This document shows, one piece after another, positions 18,464 to 26,921 of a stretch of DNA of 64,000 nucleotides. A model generated the notes under the pieces. That model worked only from the letters and a program-made list of their open reading frames with translations. It was not told where the DNA came from and made no database searches. Source of the DNA: Granulicella arctica (GTDB lineage Bacteria > Acidobacteriota > Terriglobia > Terriglobales > Acidobacteriaceae); assembly GCF_013410065.1 (NCBI RefSeq), contig NZ_JACCCW010000002.1:1426001-1490000 (forward strand). Direction: 5' to 3'. The position numbers and the translations under genes are program-made. Each line of letters opens with the position of its first letter. The stretch's first letter is position 1.

Positions 18464-20313
18464 TGACAGGATTCAAGAGCGCAAGTGTGAAGACACAAAA
18501 AAAATCAGCGTGCACTTTGGCGGAGTGGCAAGATGCCCTCCGTTGTGGAGAGATTGCCCCATCTAACCTCTTGCAATCGCTTGCCTTGCGGGAAGACGAT
18601 CCAGCTTGGATTACAAGACTCGACGCTGCGCGCTTGCAGTCCCAGCTTGATGAGCTTGCGCTGCTTCTAAAGCGTGTCGATGGTGACATCTCGCGGTTGT
18701 CGCTTTACGGCATACCCTTCGCCGTCAAAGACAACATCGATGTTGCGGGATGGCCGACAACTGCTGGCTGTCCTGAGTTCGCATACATCGCTCAGTCCGA
18801 TGCCACGACGGTGAAGCGCCTTAGAGAGGCCGGTGCAATCGTCGTCGGCAAGACCAACCTCGATCAGTTCGCAACCGGTCTGGTCGGTACGCGCTCTCCA
18901 TACGGGGCTGTACCCAATAGCTTCCACCCCGAGTACATCAGCGGTGGCTCCAGCTCTGGCTCTGCCTCCGTTGTCGCTCGCGGAATCGTTCCGTTTGCCT
19001 TGGGTACGGACACAGCCGGCTCCGGCCGTGTTCCCGCCGGAATGAACAATATCGTAGGTCTGAAGCCGACACGCGGCTGGCTACCCACCACCGGTGTCGT
19101 ACCCGCCTGCCGCACTCTGGACTGCGTCTCCGTCTTAGCGCTCACGGTTCAAGATGCCGAATACATCGCAGACATAGCCGCGGGTTTCGACAACCGCGAT
19201 GCGTATTCTCGAGTCCGATCAAAGTCCGCACCTATAGGATTTCCCGCAAGGCCACGCTTCGGTGTTCCACAATCACCGGAGTTTTTCGGCGACACCGAAG
19301 CAGCCGACGCCTACGCTAGAGCGCTTGCAATCGCGCAAGAAATGGGCGCAGAGATCGTTCCACTTGACTTCGCTCTCTTCTCGGAACTCGCATCGTTGCT
19401 CTATGAAGGCCCATGGGTGGCCGAGCGCTTCTCCGCTGTTCAGTCACTGTGGGAACGCAATCCCGATGCCATTCATCCCGTGGTGCGGAGCATCGTAGAG
19501 CGCGCCACTGGCTTCTCCGCGATGGACACCTTCAACGCCGAATACCGCCGCGCCGAGCTGAGCATGTTGGTCGATGCCGTGATGGCGAATGTCGATGCGC
19601 TTTTTGTCCCGACTTCGCCAACGATCTTCACCATCGATCAGGTTCTCGCGGATCCACTCGTCCTGAACTCGCGCCTGGGCATTCATACTAACTTCGCCAA
19701 CTTCGCTGATATGTGCGCCCTGGCTGTTCCCGCGGGTATGCGCAGCGATGGTCTACCTGCTGGAATTACGTTGCTGGCACGTGCATGGCATGACAAAGCT
19801 CTCGCGAAGTTCGGCAGACGATGGCAGTCGTACGTCAGCACTCGTGAAGGCTATGACAAGCTCGGCGCTACTGGACGCAGCTATAGCGCCTCGAAAGAGA
19901 ATGTTCCTCCTCCGGCAAGTAACACGATCCGTGTAGCCGTCGTCGGCGCGCATCTAAGCGGAATGCCTTTGAATCATCAGCTAACCTCTCGTGGCGCTGC
20001 CTTTGTCGAGGCAACCTCGACGACTAACGAATATCGCCTCTACGCGTTGGCCAACAGCACCCCGCGCAAGCCGGGCCTGGTGCGCGTCGCACCGAAGGAA
20101 CAAGGCAGTTCCATCGCAGTCGAGCTCTGGGATGTCCCTGTCGGCAACTTCGGCTCGTTCACCGCTGAAGTTCCATCTCCGCTCGGTATCGGCAACCTTT
20201 CCTTGATCGATGGCCGCACCGTGAAGGGCTTCATCTGCGAGCCCTTCGGACTCACCGGCGCCGAAGACATCACCTCATTCGGTGGCTGGGCCGCATACTT
20301 AGCTAGTCTGTAA
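18463..20313 (+). CDS. atzF: Allophanate hydrolase (AtzF type)
   Basis: 616 residues. Residues about 70-470 are an amidase-signature domain with GIPFAVKDN (Lys89), GGSSSGSASVVA (cis-Ser163) and GTDTAGSGR (nucleophile Ser187). These are spaced as in characterised AtzF enzymes. The C-terminal 120 residues (VAVVGAHLSGMPLNHQLTSRGA to TSFGGWAAYLASL) form the extra allophanate hydrolase domain. It splits allophanate into ammonia and CO2, the second step of ATP-dependent urea breakdown. The urea carboxylase gene follows 24 bases later. No good ribosome binding site lies right before the ATG at 18463; a GTG at codon 9 is an alternative start. Confidence 0.93.
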   Translation: MTGFKSASVKTQKKSACTLAEWQDALRCGEIAPSNLLQSLALREDDPAWITRLDAARLQSQLDELALLLKRVDGDISRLSLYGIPFAVKDNIDVAGWPTTAGCPEFAYIAQSDATTVKRLREAGAIVVGKTNLDQFATGLVGTRSPYGAVPNSFHPEYISGGSSSGSASVVARGIVPFALGTDTAGSGRVPAGMNNIVGLKPTRGWLPTTGVVPACRTLDCVSVLALTVQDAEYIADIAAGFDNRDAYSRVRSKSAPIGFPARPRFGVPQSPEFFGDTEAADAYARALAIAQEMGAEIVPLDFALFSELASLLYEGPWVAERFSAVQSLWERNPDAIHPVVRSIVERATGFSAMDTFNAEYRRAELSMLVDAVMANVDALFVPTSPTIFTIDQVLADPLVLNSRLGIHTNFANFADMCALAVPAGMRSDGLPAGITLLARAWHDKALAKFGRRWQSYVSTREGYDKLGATGRSYSASKENVPPPASNTIRVAVVGAHLSGMPLNHQLTSRGAAFVEATSTTNEYRLYALANSTPRKPGLVRVAPKEQGSSIAVELWDVPVGNFGSFTAEVPSPLGIGNLSLIDGRTVKGFICEPFGLTGAEDITSFGGWAAYLASL

Positions 20314-20337
20314 CTAAAAAACTGACAGGGGGTCGGC

Positions 20338-23300
20338 ATGTTCTCTTCTGTGTTAATAGCCAATCGTGGCGAAATTGCCTTACGTGCGATCCGAACGCTG
20401 CGGCGGCTCGGTATCCGCAGCGTCGCGGTCTATGCAGACTCCGACCGCAACTCGGCCCACGTGCGCGAAGCGGATACAGCCATCGCACTCGGCGGTGTAC
20501 GCCCAGCGGACAGCTATTTGCGTATCGACAAACTGATCGCAGCCTGTCATGAAGCAGGTGCGCAGGCCGTCTTCCCCGGCTATGGTTTCCTCTCCGAGAG
20601 CGCCGAGTTTGCCGAAGCCTGCGAAGCAGCCGGCCTCGCGTTCCTCGGGCCCACGCCTCTTCAGATTCGAGAGTTCGGACTGAAGCACCGCTCCCGCGAA
20701 CTGGCAGCACAAGCGGGCGTCCCTCTCACGCCCGGTACAGGCCTACTTTCAAGCCTTGAAGAAGCTCTACAGGAGGCCGACTGCCTGCGCTATCCGCTGA
20801 TGCTGAAGAGTACCGCGGGAGGAGGCGGCATCGGCCTCTCCCGTTGCGACTCGCCGCAGGAGCTTACGGCGGCGTATGAGAGCGTGCAACGCTTGGGCCA
20901 GCAGTTCTTCCGTGAGGCCGGCATCTTTCTGGAGCGCTACGTTGATCGCGCCCGTCACATCGAGGTGCAGATTCTCGGCGACGGCGAAGGCCGAATCGTA
21001 GCACTCGGTGAGCGCGACTGTTCTATCCAGCGCCGCAATCAAAAGGTCGTCGAAGAGACACCCGCACCCAATCTCGACGCAGCCACCCGCAGCGCTCTGC
21101 TGGAGGCTGCCGTCAAGCTCGGCACGTCCGTGAACTATCGTTCAGCCGGCACGGTCGAGTTTATCTACGACACCTCGGACAACCAGTTCTACTTTCTCGA
21201 AGTCAACACGCGTCTACAGGTCGAGCATCCCGTAACAGAGATGGTGACCGGAATCGATCTCGTCGAGTGCATGCTCCTCGTCGCCGCACGCGAGCCCCTG
21301 GATTGGGACGCCCTCACGCGTAAGCCACAAGGCGCATCGATCGAGGTCCGCATATACGCTGAAGACCCGGCGAAGAACTTTCAACCCTCACCCGGCACCC
21401 TCGCCGAGGTCCACTTCCCCGCAGGCATTCGCGTCGATGGCTGGGTCGAGACCGGCACCGAGGTCTCCTCCAACTTCGATCCCATGCTCGCCAAGCTCAT
21501 CGCTCACGGCACTACTCGCGAAGAAGCGCGCACCAGGCTCGCCGCTGCGCTTGAGGCCACACGGCTCCACGGCATAGAAACCAACCTCGATTTCCTGCGC
21601 AGGATCATCGCCAGCGAGACCTTCGTCACCGGTATCTCTACCACTCGTTTCCTCGACACCTTCACCTACCAACCCTCAGCCATCGAGGTCCTCGAACCCG
21701 GCACTTACACCACCGTGCAGGATTATCCCGGACGCACCGGCTACTGGGACATCGGTGTTCCGCCCTCCGGCCCTATGGACGACGAGGCCTTCCGCATCGC
21801 CAACCGCATCGTCGGCAACACGGCGCAAGCGGCAGCGCTGGAATGTACACTCATCGGCCCCACGCTGCGCTTCCACTCCGATGCCGTCATCGCACTCACC
21901 GGAGCAGTAACCTTCGCCAAGCTCAATGGCGCTCCGATCAAGATGTGGACGCCGGTGAGCGTCCAGGCAGGCCAAGTACTCGCCGTAGGCCAGGCCATCA
22001 GCGGCTGTCGAACCTATCTCGCCGTGCGCTCTGGCTTTGATGTCCCCATCTACCTCGGCAGTAAATCTACCTTCGTCTTAGGTGCGTTCGGTGGCCACGC
22101 TGGCCGCACGCTGCGCGCAGGCGATATGCTCCGCATTAACGACCCAGCACTCGCTGCCAGCACCACTCCTGCGCCCTCGGACGCACCACAGCCCTACCCA
22201 ACCGAGCTCATCCCGGCATACACGCGCGAGTGGGAAATTGCCGTTCTCTACGGTCCACACGGCGCACCTGATTACTTCACCGTCGGAGCTATCGATGAGT
22301 TCTTCGCTGCGTCATGGGAGGTCCACCACAACTCCAACCGTCTCGGCGTGCGACTCATTGGCCCCAAGCCGACCTGGACACGCAGCACCGGCGGCGAGGC
22401 CGGTCTACATCCTTCCAACGTGCATGACTGCGAGTACGCTGTCGGCAGCATCAATTTCACCGGCGACAGCCCCGTCATCCTCACGCACGATGGCCCCAGC
22501 CTTGGTGGCTTTGTCTGCCCCGTCACCATCATCAAAGCGGAGCTCTGGAAGGTAGGCCAGATCAAACCCGGTGATCGCATCCGATTCACCCCTGTCCATT
22601 ACGACGACGCCCTCAAGCTCGAAGCCGAACAGGAAGCACGCATTCGCACCCTGCAACCTGCTCCCAAGCCAACCCCGTCGCGAGCTTCACTAACGACTTC
22701 GTTCACCAGCTCTGCTACCATCCTCGCGCAACGCAGCGCAGTCGATCATCATCCGAAAGCGCTTTGGCGTCAGGCCGGCGACCGATACATTCTGCTGGAG
22801 TACGGCGAAGACGTCCTCGACCTCGCCCTGCGTTTACGTGTGCATCTCCTGATGGAGGCGATCCGCGTAGAGAAGCTGCCTGTTGAAGAACTCTCTCCTG
22901 GAGTCCGCTCGCTGCAAATTCGCTACGATAGCCATCGCATCCAGCAGCCGGACCTCATGCGCCACCTGCAGCGTATGGAAGAGACGCTTCCCAATGTATC
23001 GACGCTGAAGATCCCCACACGGGTCATTCATCTGCCGATGGCCTTCGAAGACTCCGCAACCCTCGGCGCCATCCAGCGCTACAGCGAGACCGTCCGCTTC
23101 AACGCTCCCTGGCTACCGCGCAACGTCGAGTTCCTGCGCCGCATCAACGGGCTCGACTCCGTCGAGGCCGTGCGCGACATCATCTATGCCACACGCTACA
23201 TGGTTCTCGGCCTGGGCGATGTTTACCTCGGCGCTCCCTGTGCAGTCCCTGTCGATCCGCGCCACCGGCTACTCAGCTCCAAATACAACCCCGCGCGTAG

Positions 23301-23958
23301 CTTTACTGCGGAAGGAACCGTCGGCATTGGCGGCATGTACATGTGCATCTACGGAATGGACTCCCCAGGCGGTTACCAACTGGTTGGCCGCACGCTGCCC
23401 ATATGGAACAAGTTCCTGACGAACTCTCAATTTGAACCTGCTAAACCCTGGCTGCTGCGCTTCTTTGACCAGGTGCGTTTTTATCCGGTTGAGGAAGCAG
23501 AACTACTTGAACAACGCGAAGCCTTTCGCATGGGCCGTCATTCCATTCGTATAGAGAACGAGACCTTCGACTATGCGGCCCATCGACGGTTTCTAGTAGA
23601 GAACTCCGAGAGCATTGATGCGTTTCGCATCAAGCAACAAGCTGCTTTTGAACTTGAAATTGCCCACTGGGCGAATCAGGAAACAACTGCTGCGACTAAC
23701 CTCACCTCCACCGGAAATTTCGAAGAAATAAGCATACCGGAGGGAGATCAGCTTGCAGCGCCTATGCATGGCAGCATCTGGAAAGTCCTAGTTGAGCCCG
23801 GGCAACGGGTGGAAGAAGATCAAGTCGTTTTGATCATCGAAGCGATGAAGATGGAAGTCGCTGTGCGATCGCCGAAAGCAGGCGTAGTCAAAGCAGTACT
23901 CTGTACGAGTGGTCAATCTGTTGCAACAGGTGATATTTTGGCAGTGCTAAATACATAA
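20338..23958 (+). CDS. Urea carboxylase
   Basis: 1206 residues, a full-length bacterial urea carboxylase (often called uca). Residues about 1-450 are a biotin carboxylase (VLIANRGEIALRAIRTLRRLGI, KSTAGGGGIGLS, FLEVNTRLQVEHPVTE). About 460-760 is the KipA/AHS2-like carboxyltransferase half (PGRTGYWDIGVPPSGPMDD). About 830-1050 is the KipI/AHS1-like half (YMCIYGMDSPGGYQLVGRT). The C-terminus is a biotinyl domain with EAMKMEV, biotin expected on Lys1171. It carboxylates urea to allophanate using ATP and bicarbonate. AGGGGG lies before the ATG. With AtzF it replaces a Ni-urease; no urease genes are present here. Confidence 0.96.
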   Translation: MFSSVLIANRGEIALRAIRTLRRLGIRSVAVYADSDRNSAHVREADTAIALGGVRPADSYLRIDKLIAACHEAGAQAVFPGYGFLSESAEFAEACEAAGLAFLGPTPLQIREFGLKHRSRELAAQAGVPLTPGTGLLSSLEEALQEADCLRYPLMLKSTAGGGGIGLSRCDSPQELTAAYESVQRLGQQFFREAGIFLERYVDRARHIEVQILGDGEGRIVALGERDCSIQRRNQKVVEETPAPNLDAATRSALLEAAVKLGTSVNYRSAGTVEFIYDTSDNQFYFLEVNTRLQVEHPVTEMVTGIDLVECMLLVAAREPLDWDALTRKPQGASIEVRIYAEDPAKNFQPSPGTLAEVHFPAGIRVDGWVETGTEVSSNFDPMLAKLIAHGTTREEARTRLAAALEATRLHGIETNLDFLRRIIASETFVTGISTTRFLDTFTYQPSAIEVLEPGTYTTVQDYPGRTGYWDIGVPPSGPMDDEAFRIANRIVGNTAQAAALECTLIGPTLRFHSDAVIALTGAVTFAKLNGAPIKMWTPVSVQAGQVLAVGQAISGCRTYLAVRSGFDVPIYLGSKSTFVLGAFGGHAGRTLRAGDMLRINDPALAASTTPAPSDAPQPYPTELIPAYTREWEIAVLYGPHGAPDYFTVGAIDEFFAASWEVHHNSNRLGVRLIGPKPTWTRSTGGEAGLHPSNVHDCEYAVGSINFTGDSPVILTHDGPSLGGFVCPVTIIKAELWKVGQIKPGDRIRFTPVHYDDALKLEAEQEARIRTLQPAPKPTPSRASLTTSFTSSATILAQRSAVDHHPKALWRQAGDRYILLEYGEDVLDLALRLRVHLLMEAIRVEKLPVEELSPGVRSLQIRYDSHRIQQPDLMRHLQRMEETLPNVSTLKIPTRVIHLPMAFEDSATLGAIQRYSETVRFNAPWLPRNVEFLRRINGLDSVEAVRDIIYATRYMVLGLGDVYLGAPCAVPVDPRHRLLSSKYNPARSFTAEGTVGIGGMYMCIYGMDSPGGYQLVGRTLPIWNKFLTNSQFEPAKPWLLRFFDQVRFYPVEEAELLEQREAFRMGRHSIRIENETFDYAAHRRFLVENSESIDAFRIKQQAAFELEIAHWANQETTAATNLTSTGNFEEISIPEGDQLAAPMHGSIWKVLVEPGQRVEEDQVVLIIEAMKMEVAVRSPKAGVVKAVLCTSGQSVATGDILAVLNT

Positions 23959-23976
23959 AGGATGAATAGGAGTGCA

Positions 23977-24660
23977 ATGCCCTCAAATCTGCGCCCACAG
24001 AATTTAGCTGATTCCGTCTATGAACATGTCAAGGGCGAGCTTTTTGAGTTCAAGTTATTGCCAGGTGACCGCTTCACGGAGACGGAAATCGCCGAACGAA
24101 CCGGAGCCAGCCGGACACCTGTCCGTCAGGCACTCTACCGCCTACAGCGCGAGGGCTTTCTGGATGTGAACTTCCGCAATGGGTGGGAGGTCCGGCAGTT
24201 GGATTTCGGCCAACTCGATGCGCTCTATGAATTGCGCGTCCTGCTGGAGCAAACTTCGGTACGCCGCATGAAGAGCCTCAGTCAAGAGGCATTGAAGGAG
24301 GTTCTGTCGCCTTTGGACAAGGTATGGCAAATCCCTGTCGCGAAGCGTTGCAAGGATGCCGATACGGTAGCGAAGATGGATGAAGAGTTCCATTGCGGGC
24401 TGGTAGCTGCATCGGGAAATATGGAGTTTGCACGCGTGCATCTCGAAGTGACTGAGAAGATTCGCATCGTACGCCGACTCGATTTCACTATAAGCTCTCG
24501 TATCACCGCAACCTACGAAGATCACGTCATCATGCTGAAAGCTCTCCATGAGAGGGCCTTTAAGAAAGTTGAAGACCATCTCGCAACCCATATTGAGGTT
24601 TCGCGTCTTCAAGCGCGCGCAGTCACCTTGTTGCGTCTTCAAGATGCTCGCAGACAATAA
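23977..24660 (+). CDS. GntR-family transcriptional regulator (FCD subfamily)
   Basis: About 227 residues from the ATG at 23977, which has TAGGAG 4-5 nt upstream. The frame is open to an ATG at 23962, 3 bases after urea carboxylase stops. It has an N-terminal winged helix (FTETEIAERTGASRTPVRQALYRLQREGFLDV) and a C-terminal helical FCD effector domain (LDALYELRVLLEQTSVRRM, AKMDEEFHCGLVAASGN, HVIMLKALHERAFKKVEDHLATHI). FCD domains bind small acids through a metal site. As last gene of the allophanate hydrolase/urea carboxylase operon it is probably its local repressor; the effector is unknown. Confidence 0.88.
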   Translation: MPSNLRPQNLADSVYEHVKGELFEFKLLPGDRFTETEIAERTGASRTPVRQALYRLQREGFLDVNFRNGWEVRQLDFGQLDALYELRVLLEQTSVRRMKSLSQEALKEVLSPLDKVWQIPVAKRCKDADTVAKMDEEFHCGLVAASGNMEFARVHLEVTEKIRIVRRLDFTISSRITATYEDHVIMLKALHERAFKKVEDHLATHIEVSRLQARAVTLLRLQDARRQ

Positions 24661-24844
24661 ACTTTATGGCGTCAAACTGATTAGTTCAGAATGTATCGGA
24701 AATATGATTTGAATCAGCGTTTAGTCCCAGCATTTGACGGATTGGGTCGAATGCAAATCTGTCAGGCTCTAGGATTCAGAGTTTGCAGATAAATTTGTGA
24801 AGTGTGAAGACTACAGGGTTTAGAAGTAGCACTAGGGGCTGTCA

Positions 24845-25249
24845 TTTCGTGAACATCCTTTCGATTACGTGTGTCTCAGCCGCGGAATTGAACACCAGCT
24901 CACCAAGCCCAACCATCCCTGGACCAACGGCCAAGTCGAGCGAATAAACCGAACCAGCAAAGAAGCCACCGGCAAGCGTTACTTCTGCGACACACACCAT
25001 CAACTTCAGAGCCACCTGTCCGGCGTAATCGTCGCCTACAACTTCGCCAGACGGCTCAAAACACGCCGGGGCCTTACATCCTACGAATCCATCTGCAAAC
25101 TCTGGTCACAAGACCAAGTCGAATTTATACTCAACCCAATTCGCCAAATGCTGGACTATACAACTAGTTGGAGCGCTTCCATTTTGGGAAGGCCCTCTTA
25201 CTTTCGTCATTTACCTTCTATCAAGCATCCTCACGCAGCCGATCAATAA
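24845..25249 (+). pseudogene. IS481-type transposase remnant (C-terminal part)
   Basis: The frame encodes the tail of an rve/DDE integrase core: EHQLTKPNHPWTNGQVERINRT, with the conserved NGQVER-E catalytic region, then the C-terminal segment ending near MLDYTT. The N-terminal HTH and the first two catalytic acids are missing, and no start lies upstream. The reading frame extends into 24845 without a stop. This is an inactive IS481-like fragment. The 180 bases between the GntR gene and it show nothing further. Confidence 0.7.
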
Positions 25250-25292
25250 CTAGGGAAGAACTCACTCTGCAACAAAAGGATTTGAAACGCAC

Positions 25293-26159
25293 ATGTTCAC
25301 ACGACGCCATCTCTCCTGCGCCACCCTTGCCGTCGTTTTCGCGGCCTCATACTCCTTTGGTCAGATTTCTTCATCATCAAATAGAACGCCCCCTTCGCTC
25401 GATGCCTCAAGCAGCTCCGCGTCGGAAGTTACCGCAACATCCATTGCTGCCTCCTATGTGCGACTACCGCCTTCGGCAACGCCGCCGCCCAGCTACCATC
25501 CCTTTACAGCCGTTGGCATTGATTGGCACGCCGGCCTCAATGGAGTCGGCTTTGACGTCGCAACACCGCTGGAAGGGCGCTTCAACCTGCGGATCGGCTT
25601 CGACTTCTTTGACTACACCACGAGCTTTCAGGAACAGGGGGCAAACATAAGTGCAACTCTTCATATGCGCGCCTCCCATGCCTCCCTCGATTGGTTTCCT
25701 TTTGGTGGAAAGTTCCATGTAAGTCCGCTCTTTGAGTTCGCGAACAACAACCGCGTTCAGGCCACCGCGATCATACCGGCTGGCAGCACGATCACGGTGA
25801 ACGGACAAGACTACGAGAGCAGCTCGACCAATCCCCTCGAAGGAAATGGGGAGGTGTCGTTCCGTAGAGTCGCACCCGGCCTCACGGCTGGTTTCGGAAA
25901 CATTATTCCGCGCGCCAATCGACATCTCAGCCTCCCGGTTGAAGCTGGCTTCTACTACGTCGGTCAGCCGCGCCTGAAGGTCAACTTCCAGGGAACTGCC
26001 TGCGATCCTGACTACCCACCCGCAGAGGGATGTATGGTTGTCGCACAAAACCCTGGGTTCCAGCAGAACCTTGCCGCCTTCATTGCGCGGAACAATCACA
26101 ACCTCAGCTATGCCTCATTCTTCCCCGTGCTCTCATTTGGAGTCGGCTACTCTTTCTAG
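25293..26159 (+). CDS. Exported beta-barrel-like protein, unknown function
   Basis: 288 residues with a signal peptide (FTRRHLSCATLAVVFAASYSFGQ) and AAAAGGA upstream. The mature part has a Ser-rich linker, then alternating strands typical of small outer membrane barrels (YHPFTAVGIDWHAGLNGVGF, FNLRIGFDFFDYTTSF, FPVLSFGVGYSF) with a terminal Phe. There are two Cys near residues 236 and 245 (TACDPDYPPAEGCM). No close family is recognised. It stands alone between an IS481 and an IS5 remnant. Confidence 0.6.
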   Translation: MFTRRHLSCATLAVVFAASYSFGQISSSSNRTPPSLDASSSSASEVTATSIAASYVRLPPSATPPPSYHPFTAVGIDWHAGLNGVGFDVATPLEGRFNLRIGFDFFDYTTSFQEQGANISATLHMRASHASLDWFPFGGKFHVSPLFEFANNNRVQATAIIPAGSTITVNGQDYESSSTNPLEGNGEVSFRRVAPGLTAGFGNIIPRANRHLSLPVEAGFYYVGQPRLKVNFQGTACDPDYPPAEGCMVVAQNPGFQQNLAAFIARNNHNLSYASFFPVLSFGVGYSF

Positions 26160-26430
26160 CTCCCGCGAAGATGGGTCCAAGGTGCAGTGGAGCGGAAAAC
26201 CGGAATAAGCAGAAGCTTTGGCGGCTCTGCATATGGACGCTAGAGGCAACTTCACCGCATTCAGAGGACAGTTTCTGTCGTCAGAGCACATCGCGCCCAG
26301 ACAGGTCGGCCACCGAAACGCCTAAGAGTAGCCCAAATAAGTAACTTCAATTCCCTACTCCGAATCCTGTAGCCATGAACCGCGTAAGTGGATTCTATCT
26401 GGGCATTTGCTGTTTGGATATTCATTCTGG

Positions 26431-26823
26431 CTAGAGCGTGTTTCAAACACTTCCGCAGCGTGATGCAGAGGCAAGCGAGGTAAAAAAGGCCCTGTAGGTG
26501 GCTAGGAGATACTCATGGCGTACAAGCAGTCTTCGAAACTGACCGAGCCATGCGTTGGCGCGCTCGATGATCCAGCGACGCTTATATCGTCTGAGTTTTC
26601 CTGCCGTCTTCGTGCTGTCTCTTCTTGCTGTTCTTGCGGTAGGGAACGATGAGGTCGATGCCTCGTTTCTTCAGCCGTTCTCTCAGCGGAACAGAGGCTC
26701 GATCAACTCCCACTGCGCTTCGTTCAATAACTCAAATCGCTTCTTGCTTATGCAAGAAGTTCATCAAACCACCTGTCTCACCCAGCTTGAGGCAGAACCT
26801 ATTTATGAAACACGTTCTAGCTC
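26431..26823 (-). mobile_element. Degenerate IS5-family element with terminal inverted repeats
   Basis: The element is bounded by near-perfect inverted repeats CTAGAGCGTGTTTCA (26431) and TGAAACACGTTCTAG (26807 on), with one mismatch. On the minus strand the pieces of an IS5-like transposase can be joined by eye: the start FELLNEAQWELIEPLF; a deletion of the central catalytic region; then [22 protein letters not shown]; then, after an extra A near 26600, [26 protein letters not shown]; then, after a one-base loss in a T6 run near 26484, [14 protein letters not shown]. The transposase is therefore dead (internal deletion plus two frameshifts). At 393 bp the element is the size of a MITE-like derivative. 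Confidence 0.7.
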
Positions 26824-26921
26824 AATCTCTTCTCTCAATCGAATACCTCTGCTCAGTGTCCTCTGGACATCCTGCCGATTTGTCCTGTAATCTTCTCAAA
26901 CTTCCAAAGGAGCCTCCCTAA

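Noticed and set aside
18423..18470. Sigma-54-like promoter (TGGCA...TTG) for the porin-urt operon
   Set aside because: The -12 element reads TC where GC is required at the fixed spacing from GG, so the match is incomplete.
26484..26489. Programmed frameshift in the IS5 transposase at the T6 run
   Set aside because: A second frameshift and a large central deletion in the same gene show that the element is decayed, so programmed recoding need not be invoked.
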